NCBI GenBank assembly: GCA_050180235.1 | Contig: JBFXEJ010000060.1 | Location: 1-36,197 of the forward strand | Reading direction: 5' to 3' | Origin: JAABRU01 sp050180235 | Lineage (GTDB): Bacteria > Desulfobacterota > Desulfobacteria > Desulfobacterales > Desulfococcaceae | DNA: 36,197 nucleotides | Shown here: piece after piece, positions 17,557 through 26,749 of the stretch | Numbering within the stretch: the stretch's first letter is position 1 | How the letters are laid out: the number at the start of each line of letters is the position of its first letter | Program-made: the position numbers and the translations under genes | The notes under the pieces: generated by a model | Told to the model about the DNA's origin: nothing | The model's database searches: none | What the model saw: the letters and a program-made list of their open reading frames with translations, nothing else

Positions 17557-20500
17557 TCAATCCAATCTGATAGCAAAATTGTCACTTCTCCGGGTCAGAT
17601 GGATATTATAATAGGGATCATTTTCAATATAATTTCTCCATTTTTCTTCCATAAACTGTCTTTCATTTATCACACGCTGATATTTCTCCGGATGTTTCTC
17701 TTTGAGCATTTCATCATTGTCATCCCCCCGGCTGACAGATTCATGATGATACAAAAGCGCATAGGGTGTGTAAACCACCAGATACCCTTTCTGCACAGAT
17801 TTGAGACACAAATCCACATCACTGTAAGCAATTTTCATATTATCCTTATCCAGACCTCCCAGTTCCACAAAAACCTCTTTTCTCATCAGCAGACACGCGG
17901 CTGTCACTGCACAGCAGTTGCGGATGACGCTGGCCTGACCGAAATAACCGTTGTCCAATACAGGAAAATGCTTAAACGCATGGCTGGCTATTCCCAGTCC
18001 CATGACAACACCCGCGTGCTGAATGGTATTGTCAGGATACAGCAGTTTCGCTCCCACTGCGCCAACATCCTTCCGCTGTGCATGTTCCACCATTGCGCTT
18101 AACCATTCCGATGAAATCACTTCTGTATCATTGTTGAGCATCAGGATGTATCTGCCATCGGCATTTGTCACGGCAACATTGTTCATATCGGAAAAATCAA
18201 ATTCCCTGTCATAGTCAATCACCCGGATATTTTCAGACTGATGTATCTGCTCCAAATAAGCAAGAGTGGCAGATTCCCGGCTCTGATTGTTCACCAGCAG
18301 GATTTCATAACTGGGATAATCTGTTTTGCTCTGAATACTTTCCACGCAGTTCTGCAATAAACGCACCTGATCTCTGAACGGAATGATGATGGACACTTTC
18401 TCCGGAGTTGCAATTTTACGCTTTATCCTGTAGGAACCGGTAAAATTACCGTCAACAACCTCTCCTGATATTGTGTTTCTGTCCATATAATCCTGCAAAG
18501 CCTTTTTTGCCGAAACATACGCGTAGTTTTTGGCATCCGTTGCTGCTGCTGCAGAACCCGGAATTTTTCTCCAGTGATACAATATTTTGGAAATATGGGC
18601 AATCCTGTCTGAACTGGTTTTTTCAGTGAATCTGAGTATCAGATCATAATCCTGAGATCCGTCATATCCGGCTCTGAATCCGCCAATGGCATTCAGTATA
18701 TCCCGTCTGAAAATGGTAAAATGGCAGATATAATTCATGCTCAGCAGCAGATCCGGTGAAAAATCAGGCTTGAAAAAAGGCTCGCACCGTTTCCCCTGCA
18801 TATCCAGTTTGTCCTCATCACTGTATATCATATCCAAATGCGGATTATGGTTGAGCAGTCTGACATTTTCATACAGCGCATCTTCTGTGAGTTCATCATC
18901 ATGATCCAGCGTGCCTGCAAATTCACCCGCAGCAGAACGCAGTGCCTCATTGTATGCAATGGACATACCCTGATTTTTGGCAAAATATGTCACTTTGATG
19001 CGTTTGTCTTTTTTTGCATATTTCTCCAGCGTTTTCCGGATATGAGGTTTGGGGGAAGCATCATCCACAATGCAAAGTTCCCAATTCTGATACAACTGAC
19101 TGCGGACAGAATCTATGGCTTTTTCCAGCCAGATCTGATCCACATTGTAGACCGGCATAAGAATGCTGATGACAGGTTTATATGAAAAATCAGATATATT
19201 TCTCCGGATATGCTGAATTTTTTCTTCAGAAAGAGAATGCTTTTTTATCCATCTGTCATAATCGCTTTCCATCAGTTCTGCAATCACAGGCGTTTTGTTC
19301 TTTTTCAGATAAGCCCTGGTTTTTGACAAAAATGCCCGCAAACCTTCCCGCGTAAGTGTCAGGGCTGCTTTCTGCATAAGCGGAACTCGGCCCAGCAGTT
19401 GGATATAGAACATCTTTCTGAACACTTCTGCTGTCCGCCATGCTTTGGATTTTCTGATGTCGGCAAGCTGGGCTTCGATATTGCGGATATGGGTTTCTTT
19501 GGCATCTGTCAGAAAGGCATATTTATCTCTTTGGGAAGCAATATCGGAAATCTGTCTGTCTTTATCCGCAATGACAGTTTCAAGTTCATGCTTTGCAATT
19601 TTAAGTTCCTGAATTTCTGATTCAAGATTTGTGATATGAATATCTGTATCCTGAATACGGCTTTCCAGATTTTCAATATGCCGATCTTTATCCCGAATCT
19701 TTTTTTCAAGGTTATGAATAAAACGGTTTCTGTCTTCCACAATGGCATCCAGATTCCGGATATGAACATCCTTTGTCTCAATCAAATTTCCCAGATTGCC
19801 GATATGGATTTCTTTGTCTTTAAGCAGGATTTCCAGATTAACCGAATGCTGCTTCCTGTCTTTGAGGATGGTTTCCAGATTGCGGATATGATTTTCCTTG
19901 CTGGCAATTATATTTTCCAGATTGCTTATATGCTTTTTTCTTTCCTCCAGCGCGTTTTCAATATTGCGGATGAATATATTCTTATCTGAAATTACATTTT
20001 CCAGATTTTGGATATGCTGATTTTTTTCCTCTGCTGTCTTTGCCAGAAGAAGTTCCTTTTCCCGAATATCCGATCTGAGATATTCCATGCAGGCATTATA
20101 TTCATCAACAGATGTATCAGGGTTCAGAGAATCTATCCGCGACTGCATCTCAATTTTTCTTTCCACCTGTCTCTGTGACGCAAAAATCTGCGGATCATTC
20201 ACCAGATGACGGTATCTGTCATGCACACGGCATAATGTGGCAAGGAATTCCTGCCGATCTGCCAGTGTTTTGGATGTCTTGTCTTCACGTCTTGTATAGG
20301 CTGCGGTAATTTTCGGAATATGGCAGAAATCATGGGAAATGGAAAATCTTATCCACAAATCCCAATCCTCATGCGAAGGCAGGTTCTCATCAAACAGACC
20401 GCTTTGTGTGAGAATATCACGCTGATGAACAATATTGAGTGTGCTGATATAATTTGCCGCAAGCAGGCGGCTGCGATCAAAATCCCCGCTAACAGCTTTC

Positions 20501-21732
20501 TTTTCTTCCACTGTAACATAACGATCTGTTATCCAGATCTGTATTCTTTCATGGGAATCTGTATAAGCCACTTTGTATTTTCCCTGCTCCAGAACAGAAA
20601 CAAGGGTTTCCAGATGATCCGGATAATACACATCATCATCATCCAGATACGCGATATAATGCCCTTTTGCCGCGCGCAGAGCCGTATTTCTGGCCGCAGA
20701 GATGCCCCGGTTTTCCTCATGCCGGATATAAATGATATTTCCCCGTGTGTTGAGAGCATTGAGCATATCAGAGACATCTTCCCCACCGTCATTTACCACT
20801 ATGATTTCAATATTCGGATACGTCTGGGAAAAAACGCTTTCCACTGCGGTTTTCAGCATGTCAGGTCTGTTGCGGGTGGGGATTATTACACTGACCAGAG
20901 TCGCTGATTCATCATAAATTTTCTTTGTATGACAGGATTCCACTGAAACACTGCCTTTGTCATGCAGATTGGATTCCTGCAAATTATCAGCAGAAGGCTG
21001 CATTTTCTCAATATTCTGACAGAAAAAAGACAGTATGCCCTTATAGCGAATTTGCTTTGCCTCACAGACAAAAAAACCTTCAGCATGGGTGACAGTATTA
21101 TCCAGAGTGAGACTTCTGTAACGGTTCATCGCCAGCGTGAATTCACCGTAGGGTCTTTCCCGGAGCTGGCTTTCATAAATTTGGATGGCCTGATTTTTTC
21201 TGTTTAAAACCGGCGTAATATCCACCAGAGTGTTGATAAAAACCAGCGGCTGGCTCACTTCATAAAAAGCTATTGAGAAATCATAATCACAGGTTCTTGC
21301 ATATTTTTCAGTCAGAAAAGCCGCAGCACGGTGATCCGGATGAATTTCCAGAGGAGAAGGCACATATACCAAATCCGGCCTGTATTCTGCCATGAGTGCC
21401 GAAAATCTGTCCGCACATTCCAAAGCCGCATACAGACTGCGATCTTCGTAAAGCCAGAATTCCGTATCACTGACACCAAGACACTTGCAGGCCTGTTCAG
21501 CCTCATTCCGTCTCAGGGCAATATATGCCTCTTTTTCCGCAGTTCCGGAAGAGTCTCCTTTGGAACCGTCTGTCAGGAAAACAATTTTGACGGTATCTCC
21601 GGCATCTGCATGGATACAGACACTGCCACCGCAGCCCAGTGTCTCGTCATCCGGATGAGGCGCCAGCACAAGCACTTTGGCCCCTGTCAGATTTTGGGTA
21701 TGATAAGGAACTATCTTTTCTTCACTCAGCAT
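17557..21732 (-). CDS. PIG-L deacetylase / coiled coil / triple GT2 glycosyltransferase fusion
   Basis: A 1391-residue cytoplasmic-looking fusion. Residues 15-220 form a PIG-L/LmbE zinc deacetylase with APHPDDE at 24-30. A GT2 domain follows at about 275-480 (VSVIIPTRNRP, then YLDDDDVYYPDH). A coiled coil spans about 545-760, including ten 14-residue repeats. Then come two more GT2 domains: about 855-1090 (ISILMPVYNV, TLDHDDEL) and 1110-1350 (VSIIIPFRD, LMLNNDTEV). The last two resemble the paired GT2 layout of O-antigen or rhamnan-type transferases. GGAG lies 5 nt before the ATG. It probably deacetylates a sugar and builds a glycan, with the coiled coil as a spacer or oligomeriser; the product is unknown. 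Confidence 0.9.
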   Translation of the reverse strand: MLSEEKIVPYHTQNLTGAKVLVLAPHPDDETLGCGGSVCIHADAGDTVKIVFLTDGSKGDSSGTAEKEAYIALRRNEAEQACKCLGVSDTEFWLYEDRSLYAALECADRFSALMAEYRPDLVYVPSPLEIHPDHRAAAFLTEKYARTCDYDFSIAFYEVSQPLVFINTLVDITPVLNRKNQAIQIYESQLRERPYGEFTLAMNRYRSLTLDNTVTHAEGFFVCEAKQIRYKGILSFFCQNIEKMQPSADNLQESNLHDKGSVSVESCHTKKIYDESATLVSVIIPTRNRPDMLKTAVESVFSQTYPNIEIIVVNDGGEDVSDMLNALNTRGNIIYIRHEENRGISAARNTALRAAKGHYIAYLDDDDVYYPDHLETLVSVLEQGKYKVAYTDSHERIQIWITDRYVTVEEKKAVSGDFDRSRLLAANYISTLNIVHQRDILTQSGLFDENLPSHEDWDLWIRFSISHDFCHIPKITAAYTRREDKTSKTLADRQEFLATLCRVHDRYRHLVNDPQIFASQRQVERKIEMQSRIDSLNPDTSVDEYNACMEYLRSDIREKELLLAKTAEEKNQHIQNLENVISDKNIFIRNIENALEERKKHISNLENIIASKENHIRNLETILKDRKQHSVNLEILLKDKEIHIGNLGNLIETKDVHIRNLDAIVEDRNRFIHNLEKKIRDKDRHIENLESRIQDTDIHITNLESEIQELKIAKHELETVIADKDRQISDIASQRDKYAFLTDAKETHIRNIEAQLADIRKSKAWRTAEVFRKMFYIQLLGRVPLMQKAALTLTREGLRAFLSKTRAYLKKNKTPVIAELMESDYDRWIKKHSLSEEKIQHIRRNISDFSYKPVISILMPVYNVDQIWLEKAIDSVRSQLYQNWELCIVDDASPKPHIRKTLEKYAKKDKRIKVTYFAKNQGMSIAYNEALRSAAGEFAGTLDHDDELTEDALYENVRLLNHNPHLDMIYSDEDKLDMQGKRCEPFFKPDFSPDLLLSMNYICHFTIFRRDILNAIGGFRAGYDGSQDYDLILRFTEKTSSDRIAHISKILYHWRKIPGSAAAATDAKNYAYVSAKKALQDYMDRNTISGEVVDGNFTGSYRIKRKIATPEKVSIIIPFRDQVRLLQNCVESIQSKTDYPSYEILLVNNQSRESATLAYLEQIHQSENIRVIDYDREFDFSDMNNVAVTNADGRYILMLNNDTEVISSEWLSAMVEHAQRKDVGAVGAKLLYPDNTIQHAGVVMGLGIASHAFKHFPVLDNGYFGQASVIRNCCAVTAACLLMRKEVFVELGGLDKDNMKIAYSDVDLCLKSVQKGYLVVYTPYALLYHHESVSRGDDNDEMLKEKHPEKYQRVINERQFMEEKWRNYIENDPYYNIHLTRRSDNFAIRLD
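19597..20016 (-). repeat. ten in-frame 42-bp repeats encoding 14-residue heptad pairs
   Basis: Residues 573-712 of the fusion protein are ten consecutive 14-residue units of pattern HIxNLExxIxxKxx, with no insertions between them. Examples are HIQNLENVISDKNI, HISNLENIIASKEN and HIENLESRIQDTDI. Each unit is two heptads with hydrophobic I/L positions and a buried Asn, as in a regular coiled coil. DNA copies are diverged. Confidence 0.92.
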
Positions 21733-21933
21733 GATTTCTCCATTTTTTCAAAATATGTTCAGCCCTGCCATACTGCCCCGTGCCAAATACAAAAAAAATC
21801 TGCAAATGGCAATAGGCAATATTGATTATTTTGCAGATTCCCAGATAATTCTCAGAATTGCCGTGTGACAAAATTTTATACACATCTGTACGGCTGCTCT
21901 GCCGGAACCGCAGATGACAGGGATGAAAAAAAC

Positions 21934-22010
21934 ATCAGCATAATCCTTTAAATCCCTGTCAATCAGAGGTTCAGACACGCCAGACAATCAGGAAAATTCC
22001 GGTTCAGACA
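21934..22010 (-). repeat. TGTCTGAACC-type repeats, two tandem units
   Basis: On the minus strand two units each begin TGTCTGAACC (from 22010 and 21976). The second continues TCTGATTGACAGGGATTT and AAAGGATTATG. Related units lie on the plus strand at 28934 and 29663. Confidence 0.6.
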
Positions 22011-22031
22011 GCACCCCGGATAACATAAATA

Positions 22032-22116
22032 CGTTTCCATAAATTTTATGAACAACCTGATTTTTCTTAAAAATCCGGTTTTTTTTAATACACGGAAATT
22101 TTCGGCTGAGTACTTA
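22032..22116 (+). repeat. interspersed palindromic repeat, copy 2
   Basis: Aligns with 11331-11435: CCATAAATTTTATG, an imperfect hairpin AACCTGATTTTT / AAAAATCCGGTTTTTT, then AATACACGGAAATTTT and TACTTA. It forms the left edge of the hairpin element that follows. Confidence 0.55.
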
Positions 22117-22119
22117 GGC

Positions 22120-22249
22120 GATTTCCATGAAAAAATGTACCATCATTGCAGGGTGGGCACGGTTTTTTGTGCCCGCCGTTTCAGCAGGACGGCGGGCACA
22201 AAAAACCGTGCCCGCCCTACGAAAAACGGTATAATCATTAATGGAAATC
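22120..22249. repeat. 130-bp MITE-like element with long inner hairpin
   Basis: GATTTCCAT (22120-22128) and ATGGAAATC (22241-22249) are the ends. Inside, 30-nt arms at 22150-22179 and 22189-22218 pair with a single mismatch around a 9-nt loop; the arms carry GGGCACGG, TTTTTT and GTGCCCGCC. No reading frame in it is credible. Confidence 0.7.
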
Positions 22250-22366
22250 ACCTTAAGGTGATAAGGTGATTTATGAAAATAAATATCACGGTTCAGTTCA
22301 CAGGCACATGGCAAAAGCCGGAAGCCTTTGCTGCTTTGGGTGTTTGCAGTTCCGGACACACCCCTG

Positions 22367-22382
22367 CCCCTCTCAGGAGGGG
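22367..22382. repeat. short GC-rich hairpin
   Basis: CCCCTC and GAGGGG pair around TCAG. It lies in the long spacer 21733-22702, which holds repeats but no gene I can support. Confidence 0.4.
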
Positions 22383-22520
22383 AATATATGAAATTCAACG
22401 TGGTCATGTACTACAATTTTGCAGGAAGTCTGTTACTTAAAAATCACTGACAGCTATGCAGAAACATTGACGGAGTGAAAAACAGAATTATTGTGCATAC
22501 AGTAACGAAAAAAAAATGAG

Positions 22521-22556
22521 TGCCCGGCATCTCATGATGAAGATGCCAGACGGGCA
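22521..22556 (+). other. two-tier stem-loop upstream of the DUF362 gene
   Basis: TGCCCG pairs with CGGGCA and, inside it, GCATCT pairs with AGATGC around an 8-nt loop, with four unpaired bases on one side. It lies about 150 nt before the ATG at 22703 and could be a leader structure or the end of an upstream transcript. Confidence 0.4.
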
Positions 22557-22702
22557 GGGATGTTTATGCCATTATTTTGGATCAGATAAAGAAATAACAG
22601 GATATCAGCAAATTGTTTCCTGCTTCCGGTTCAGAAAATCAGCCGATCTGATCCAGCATACCGGAAAGAAAGTGCAACCATTAACAAACAGAGGAAATTC
22701 AT

Positions 22703-24025
22703 ATGAAAAAATCATCTGTCGCCATCGTGCGCTATGAAAAACCCGGAGATTCCGTGCGCAGGGCTGCGGAACTCTGCCGGGGGCTGGATCATATGCCTTC
22801 GGGTGCAAAGGTTTTTATCAAACCCAATATTGTTTACTGGACAAGCGCCTCGGATTTTCCCAAATGGGGCGTCATCACAACGTCACGGGTGGTCGAGGAT
22901 ATGGTGATTCTTCTCAAAGAAAAAGGCATTGATGACATCACCATCGGCGAAGGCTCTGTCACCATGAATCCCAAAGACAGGGAAACCCAGAAACATGCCT
23001 ATGAAAAACTGGGTTACAATCTGCTGGGAAAACGCTATGGGGTGAAATGCGTCAATGTGTTTGACCGGCCTTTTGAAGAAACTGATCTGGGAGACGGCAT
23101 TGTCCTGAATTTCAATGCCGATGCCATGCAAAGTGATTTTATTGTCAATCTGCCGGTTCTCAAAACCCACGCGCAGACCATGATAAGTCTGGGCATCAAG
23201 AACCTCAAGGGACTCATTGATATTCCCTCCCGGAAAAAATGCCATAATGCTGACCCGGAGAAAAATCTGCATTATTATGTGGCCCGGCTCGCTGACAAAA
23301 TGCCGCGCATGTTCACCCTGATTGACGGCATTTACACCAATGAGCGGGGCCCGTCCTTTGACGGACGCATCCGCAGAAGCAATCTGCTGATAGCCTCAGA
23401 TGATGTTCTGGCTGCGGATATGGCAGGTTCCGCCCTTCTCGGATATCCGCCTTCGGAAATTCCCCATCTGCTTCATGCAGCCAAAAACCGGGGACGCAAA
23501 CCCGATCTTTCTGAAATTGAAATCCTGGGGGAATCCATTTCGGATCATGCCATGTCCCTGCAGTACACCTTTCCCTACAACAAAGAGGGAAATCTGCCCC
23601 TGCCTATGGAAAAAATGGGCATTAAGGGACTGTCCTACCGAAAATATGATCTGAGTCTGTGCACCTACTGCTCCGGTCTTAACGGCGTGATTCTCACAGC
23701 CATTGCAATGGCATGGAAGGGAAAAGCCTTTGATGATGTGGAGGTGCTGACCGGAAAGATTATGAATCCCACACCGGGCATGAAAAAAACCATCCTTCTG
23801 GGAAAGTGCATGTGGCAGAAGCACAAAGATAATCCGGACATTCAGGAAATGATCGCTGTAAAGCAATGCCCCCCAAAGCCGGAATCGGTCATTGAGGCAT
23901 TTCATCAGGCAGGCATTGAAATTGATGCCAATATGCTCAGAAACATGGACAGCCTGCCGGGTATGCTCATGCCCCGCTACAGCGGAAAACCCGAATATGA
24001 GGAAAGCCTTTTCACTATTGCGTGA
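22703..24025 (+). CDS. DUF362 domain-containing protein
   Basis: A 440-residue soluble protein with the DUF362 core: KVFIKPNIVYW, VVEDMVILLKEKGIDDITIGEGS, VNLPVLKTHAQTMISLGIKNLKG and later FDGRIRRSNLLIASDDVLAADMAGSALLGY. DUF362 is common in anaerobes and often fused to ferredoxin domains; the present protein lacks a 4Cys cluster but has a few cysteines (LCTYCSG). Its biochemical role is unknown. The ATG has AGAGGAA about 8 nt upstream. It is monocistronic, followed by a terminator-like hairpin. Confidence 0.88.
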   Translation: MKKSSVAIVRYEKPGDSVRRAAELCRGLDHMPSGAKVFIKPNIVYWTSASDFPKWGVITTSRVVEDMVILLKEKGIDDITIGEGSVTMNPKDRETQKHAYEKLGYNLLGKRYGVKCVNVFDRPFEETDLGDGIVLNFNADAMQSDFIVNLPVLKTHAQTMISLGIKNLKGLIDIPSRKKCHNADPEKNLHYYVARLADKMPRMFTLIDGIYTNERGPSFDGRIRRSNLLIASDDVLAADMAGSALLGYPPSEIPHLLHAAKNRGRKPDLSEIEILGESISDHAMSLQYTFPYNKEGNLPLPMEKMGIKGLSYRKYDLSLCTYCSGLNGVILTAIAMAWKGKAFDDVEVLTGKIMNPTPGMKKTILLGKCMWQKHKDNPDIQEMIAVKQCPPKPESVIEAFHQAGIEIDANMLRNMDSLPGMLMPRYSGKPEYEESLFTIA

Positions 24026-24046
24026 ATCCTGTTCAATTTCCTGAAA

Positions 24047-24074
24047 ATCCGGAATGATGCACCTCATTCCGGAT
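24047..24074 (+). terminator. terminator-like hairpin after the DUF362 gene
   Basis: ATCCGGAATG (24047-24056) and CATTCCGGAT (24065-24074) form a perfect 10-bp stem with an 8-nt loop, 21 nt after the stop codon. A run of seven T begins about 8 nt downstream, a little far for a classic terminator. Confidence 0.55.
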
Positions 24075-24189
24075 CTATCCCCTTTTTTTGCCTGCAAAAA
24101 CCGCTTGACGGAAAGCCTGAAAGAATCTATCAGTTGTCTGTAAGGAATGATTTCTCTGACAGTTCTGAAATTGTCTGAGGCTGAATAAC

Positions 24190-24322
24190 TGATGTTACGC
24201 CGAATCGTAATACCGGCGAACGCCGGTATCCAGAACATTTTGAAATTACTGGATTCCGGCTTTCGCCGGAATGACTCTCAAAGAGAATAACTGCCTGATT
24301 TTTGGAAAGGCTGCGTAACATC
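24190..24322. repeat. 133-bp MITE-like element with TGATGTTACGC ends
   Basis: TGATGTTACGC (24190-24200) and its exact complement (24312-24322) bound the element. Inside are two palindromes, TACCGGCGAACGCCGGTA (24211-24228) and ATTCCGGCTTTCGCCGGAAT (24253-24272), of a type widespread between bacterial genes. It fills the spacer between the DUF362 gene and the chemotaxis receptor. Confidence 0.65.
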
Positions 24323-24353
24323 ATTTTTATAACATGATTTTTTCCGAACCGTA

Positions 24354-24375
24354 GAGACAAGGCATGCCTTGTCTC
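24354..24375. repeat. 22-bp perfect palindrome
   Basis: GAGACAAGGCA followed immediately by its complement TGCCTTGTCTC. It resembles the dispersed GTAGAGACAAGGC repeats seen in other genomes. The rest of 24026-24569 shows no gene. Confidence 0.55.
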
Positions 24376-24569
24376 TGCAGATTCAGAATGGGATGTTGTT
24401 TAATTTTCTTTCCTTATCAGTTCATTTTCCATCAGAATACAGAAAATACAGACTGTACAGAGCCCTGATCATAAGGTGCGGGATTATTCCCCGTGCCTCT
24501 TAACGGTTTTGCGCAGATATTTTTCTGAAAATCTGTTATCATGCACTTTTTTTCAGGAAGGAAACGGCA

Positions 24570-26321
24570 ATGGGGTCTTCATTCAGGCTTTCTCTGAGAA
24601 TATGGACAGGTATCGGCATACTGATGCTGGGATATTTCACATCTCTTTGTTTTTCAATTTATTTTTCGCACAGTATTCAGAAAAAACTTCCGGATGTTTT
24701 GGATTTCGCAGTAAAATCCACAGAACTGACGCAGAAAATTCTGGCCGGTTTTGAGGAGCAGAACAGGACATACGGCAATGCAATTATTTTTCATAATCCT
24801 GAAACAATGAAAAAAGCCAAAGAAGAGGCTCTGCATGTTGAAAATGCTCTGACAAGTCTGAAAACAATGCCGGGTGCAGGCAGGAAACTGAAAGAGAAAA
24901 TTGAAAGCATTCAGACAAATATGACTGAATATACACGGAAATCCGAAGACATTCATGAAAAGAACATTGGGGGGGCAAGCAGCCCGGACATGGTGCTGCA
25001 GATTTCGCAGTTGGCGGATCAGAAAAAAATCATGATCAGGGAACTCCGCGATATCGAACTTGCGGTACGGCAGAATCTTTCCGACAATGTGGCGGCCATT
25101 ATCCATGATGTGAAAAAAAAGAACAGTTACAATATGATCATGTTTCTGGCCATCATTGTCACGGCTGCCATTGTCATCCACCTGTTTATCCAGAAAAGAA
25201 TTGTCCGTACCCTGTTTCAGATTACGGAAAAACTCTATGAGTCTTCTGAAAAGGTGGCGCGGATATCAGCGGAAATATCCTCAGGCAGCCGGGAACTGGC
25301 CGAAGGTGCATCGCATCAGGCCGCATCCGTTGCCCAGGCATCTGCCGGGCTGGAAGCCATTTCAGGAAAAACACGGCAGAACGCTGCAAATACAGGAACC
25401 GCCCGTGAAGTGATACGCAACACCCATGAACATATTCAGAAACAGAATTCCTGCATGGAAAAAACAGCGCAGGCCATGTCAGAAATCCGGGCCAGCGGGG
25501 AGCAAATCGGAAAAATCATTCAAACCATCAATGACATTGCCTTTCAGACCCGGCTGCTGGCCCTGAACGCATCCATTGAGGCCGCACGGGCCGGGGAAAG
25601 CGGCGCGGGCTTTGCAGTAGTGGCTGATGAGGTGAAAAACCTGGCCGCACGTTCCGGAGAAGCTGCTGAAAGCATTCAGGAACTTATCGATAAAACCATT
25701 GAGGAGATCAAATCCGGAGCCGCACTGCTGGAGGAGACCTCCCATATGTTTGCCGAAACTGTTGCGCAGAATATGCAGACCGGGGAACTGATCGGGCGAA
25801 TAGCGGATGCATCGGACGAGCAGGTGGAAGACATTGACAATATCCGTAACACAATGTCCCTTATCAGTGACATTGTGCAGCAGAACAGGGCCAACGCGGA
25901 AGTATTCGCGTCTGTGTTTGTGAAACTCAACGGTCAGTCCGAGCGGATGAGTTATTTTATCCGCAGACTCAAAGGACTGAGCGAGCGCAGGGAAGAAATA
26001 CGTGTCAAAATAGCACTCAGGGGTGAGTTTCTGAACACAGCCAGCGGCAGGGCAGAGCCTTTTGTGACGCGCTATATCAGTGCGGGAGGGGTTTCCATTG
26101 TCACGAAAAACCGTATGGATGAGGACACAGAGGGTGAAATCAACATCCAGTCCAGCAGCATACAGTTTCCCTGGCTCAGGGGCCGGGTGATCCGGAATAT
26201 TGAAAATTCCGGGGCAGACGGGCATCTGGCAGGCATATGTTTTGTGGATGTAAGCCCGGCCATTAAGGATGTGATTGCGGATATTCTGAGCACTGATCTG
26301 GAAGGATATGAGGAATCCTGA
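24570..26321 (+). CDS. Methyl-accepting chemotaxis protein with C-terminal PilZ-like domain
   Basis: A 583-residue receptor. Membrane helices at about 11-33 and 190-208 enclose a helical periplasmic sensor of 4-helix-bundle type. No HAMP is obvious. The cytoplasmic signalling coiled coil has the conserved tip near residue 325-345 (DIAFQTRLLALNASIEAARAG, GFAVVADEV). After it, from about 470, comes a beta-rich domain with R474xxxR478 and YISAGG at 502-507, matching the PilZ pattern RxxxR and DxSxxG except for Tyr in place of Asp. PilZ domains bind cyclic di-GMP. AGGAAG precedes the ATG by about 8 nt. No CheW-binding pentapeptide at the end. Confidence 0.9.
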   Translation: MGSSFRLSLRIWTGIGILMLGYFTSLCFSIYFSHSIQKKLPDVLDFAVKSTELTQKILAGFEEQNRTYGNAIIFHNPETMKKAKEEALHVENALTSLKTMPGAGRKLKEKIESIQTNMTEYTRKSEDIHEKNIGGASSPDMVLQISQLADQKKIMIRELRDIELAVRQNLSDNVAAIIHDVKKKNSYNMIMFLAIIVTAAIVIHLFIQKRIVRTLFQITEKLYESSEKVARISAEISSGSRELAEGASHQAASVAQASAGLEAISGKTRQNAANTGTAREVIRNTHEHIQKQNSCMEKTAQAMSEIRASGEQIGKIIQTINDIAFQTRLLALNASIEAARAGESGAGFAVVADEVKNLAARSGEAAESIQELIDKTIEEIKSGAALLEETSHMFAETVAQNMQTGELIGRIADASDEQVEDIDNIRNTMSLISDIVQQNRANAEVFASVFVKLNGQSERMSYFIRRLKGLSERREEIRVKIALRGEFLNTASGRAEPFVTRYISAGGVSIVTKNRMDEDTEGEINIQSSSIQFPWLRGRVIRNIENSGADGHLAGICFVDVSPAIKDVIADILSTDLEGYEES

Positions 26322-26523
26322 CATCCAGCCCGGATTTTTCGGACTGTATCAATCCTATTTATTTAAACATTTTTTCCCCTCTTTTGCAAAGATTTTTTCA
26401 ATGCCCCGAAAATGCTCTCAATCCTTTTTCAGGCATCTTTCCCCTTGTTATGCGCGCTGTTTCTGTTATACTGCATAATTTTTCTCCTGAAAAATAAAGC
26501 ACTTCCAAATGAATAATCTATGT

Positions 26524-26559
26524 ATGAATAACCTATGGATTAATCCATAGGTTATTCAT
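26524..26559. repeat. 36-bp perfect palindrome, left of the DUF2887 gene
   Basis: ATGAATAACCTATGGATT followed by its complement. A half copy (ATGAATAATCTATG) abuts it at about 26510. The same palindrome, slightly longer, lies at 27576-27621 just after the next gene. The remainder of 26322-26749 shows no gene. Confidence 0.85.
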
Positions 26560-26595
26560 AAGATGGGCAGGGGTTTGTTCCATTAAGTATATTTT

Positions 26596-26615
26596 CAATG
26601 GCGAATCGGTATGAG
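26596..26615 (+). repeat. solo copy of a MITE end
   Basis: CAATGGCGAATCGGTATGAG matches 29205-29224 (CAATGGCGAATTGGTATAAG) at 18 of 20 bases, where it is one end of an inverted-repeat element. No second end is visible here. Confidence 0.45.
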
Positions 26616-26749
26616 GCCATGATTCAGACAGCAATGATCAGTATTTTATTGAGAAGAACATCATAAACAATATTTTTTAAAACAGCTTCTTACGGTGATC
26701 TGAAACAATTCCGCTTGCATTTCAGAGATTTTCTGATTATGAATAAAGC

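Noticed and set aside
19597..20016. Regular 42-bp period as a CRISPR or minisatellite
   Set aside because: The period is in frame and explained by 14-residue coiled-coil repeats.
20349..20357. Second TTATCCACA DnaA box
   Set aside because: It lies inside the glycosyltransferase coding sequence and is most likely chance.
22114..22407. 97-codon minus-strand frame in the long spacer
   Set aside because: It crosses the hairpin element at 22120-22249, has no ribosome site and resembles no protein.
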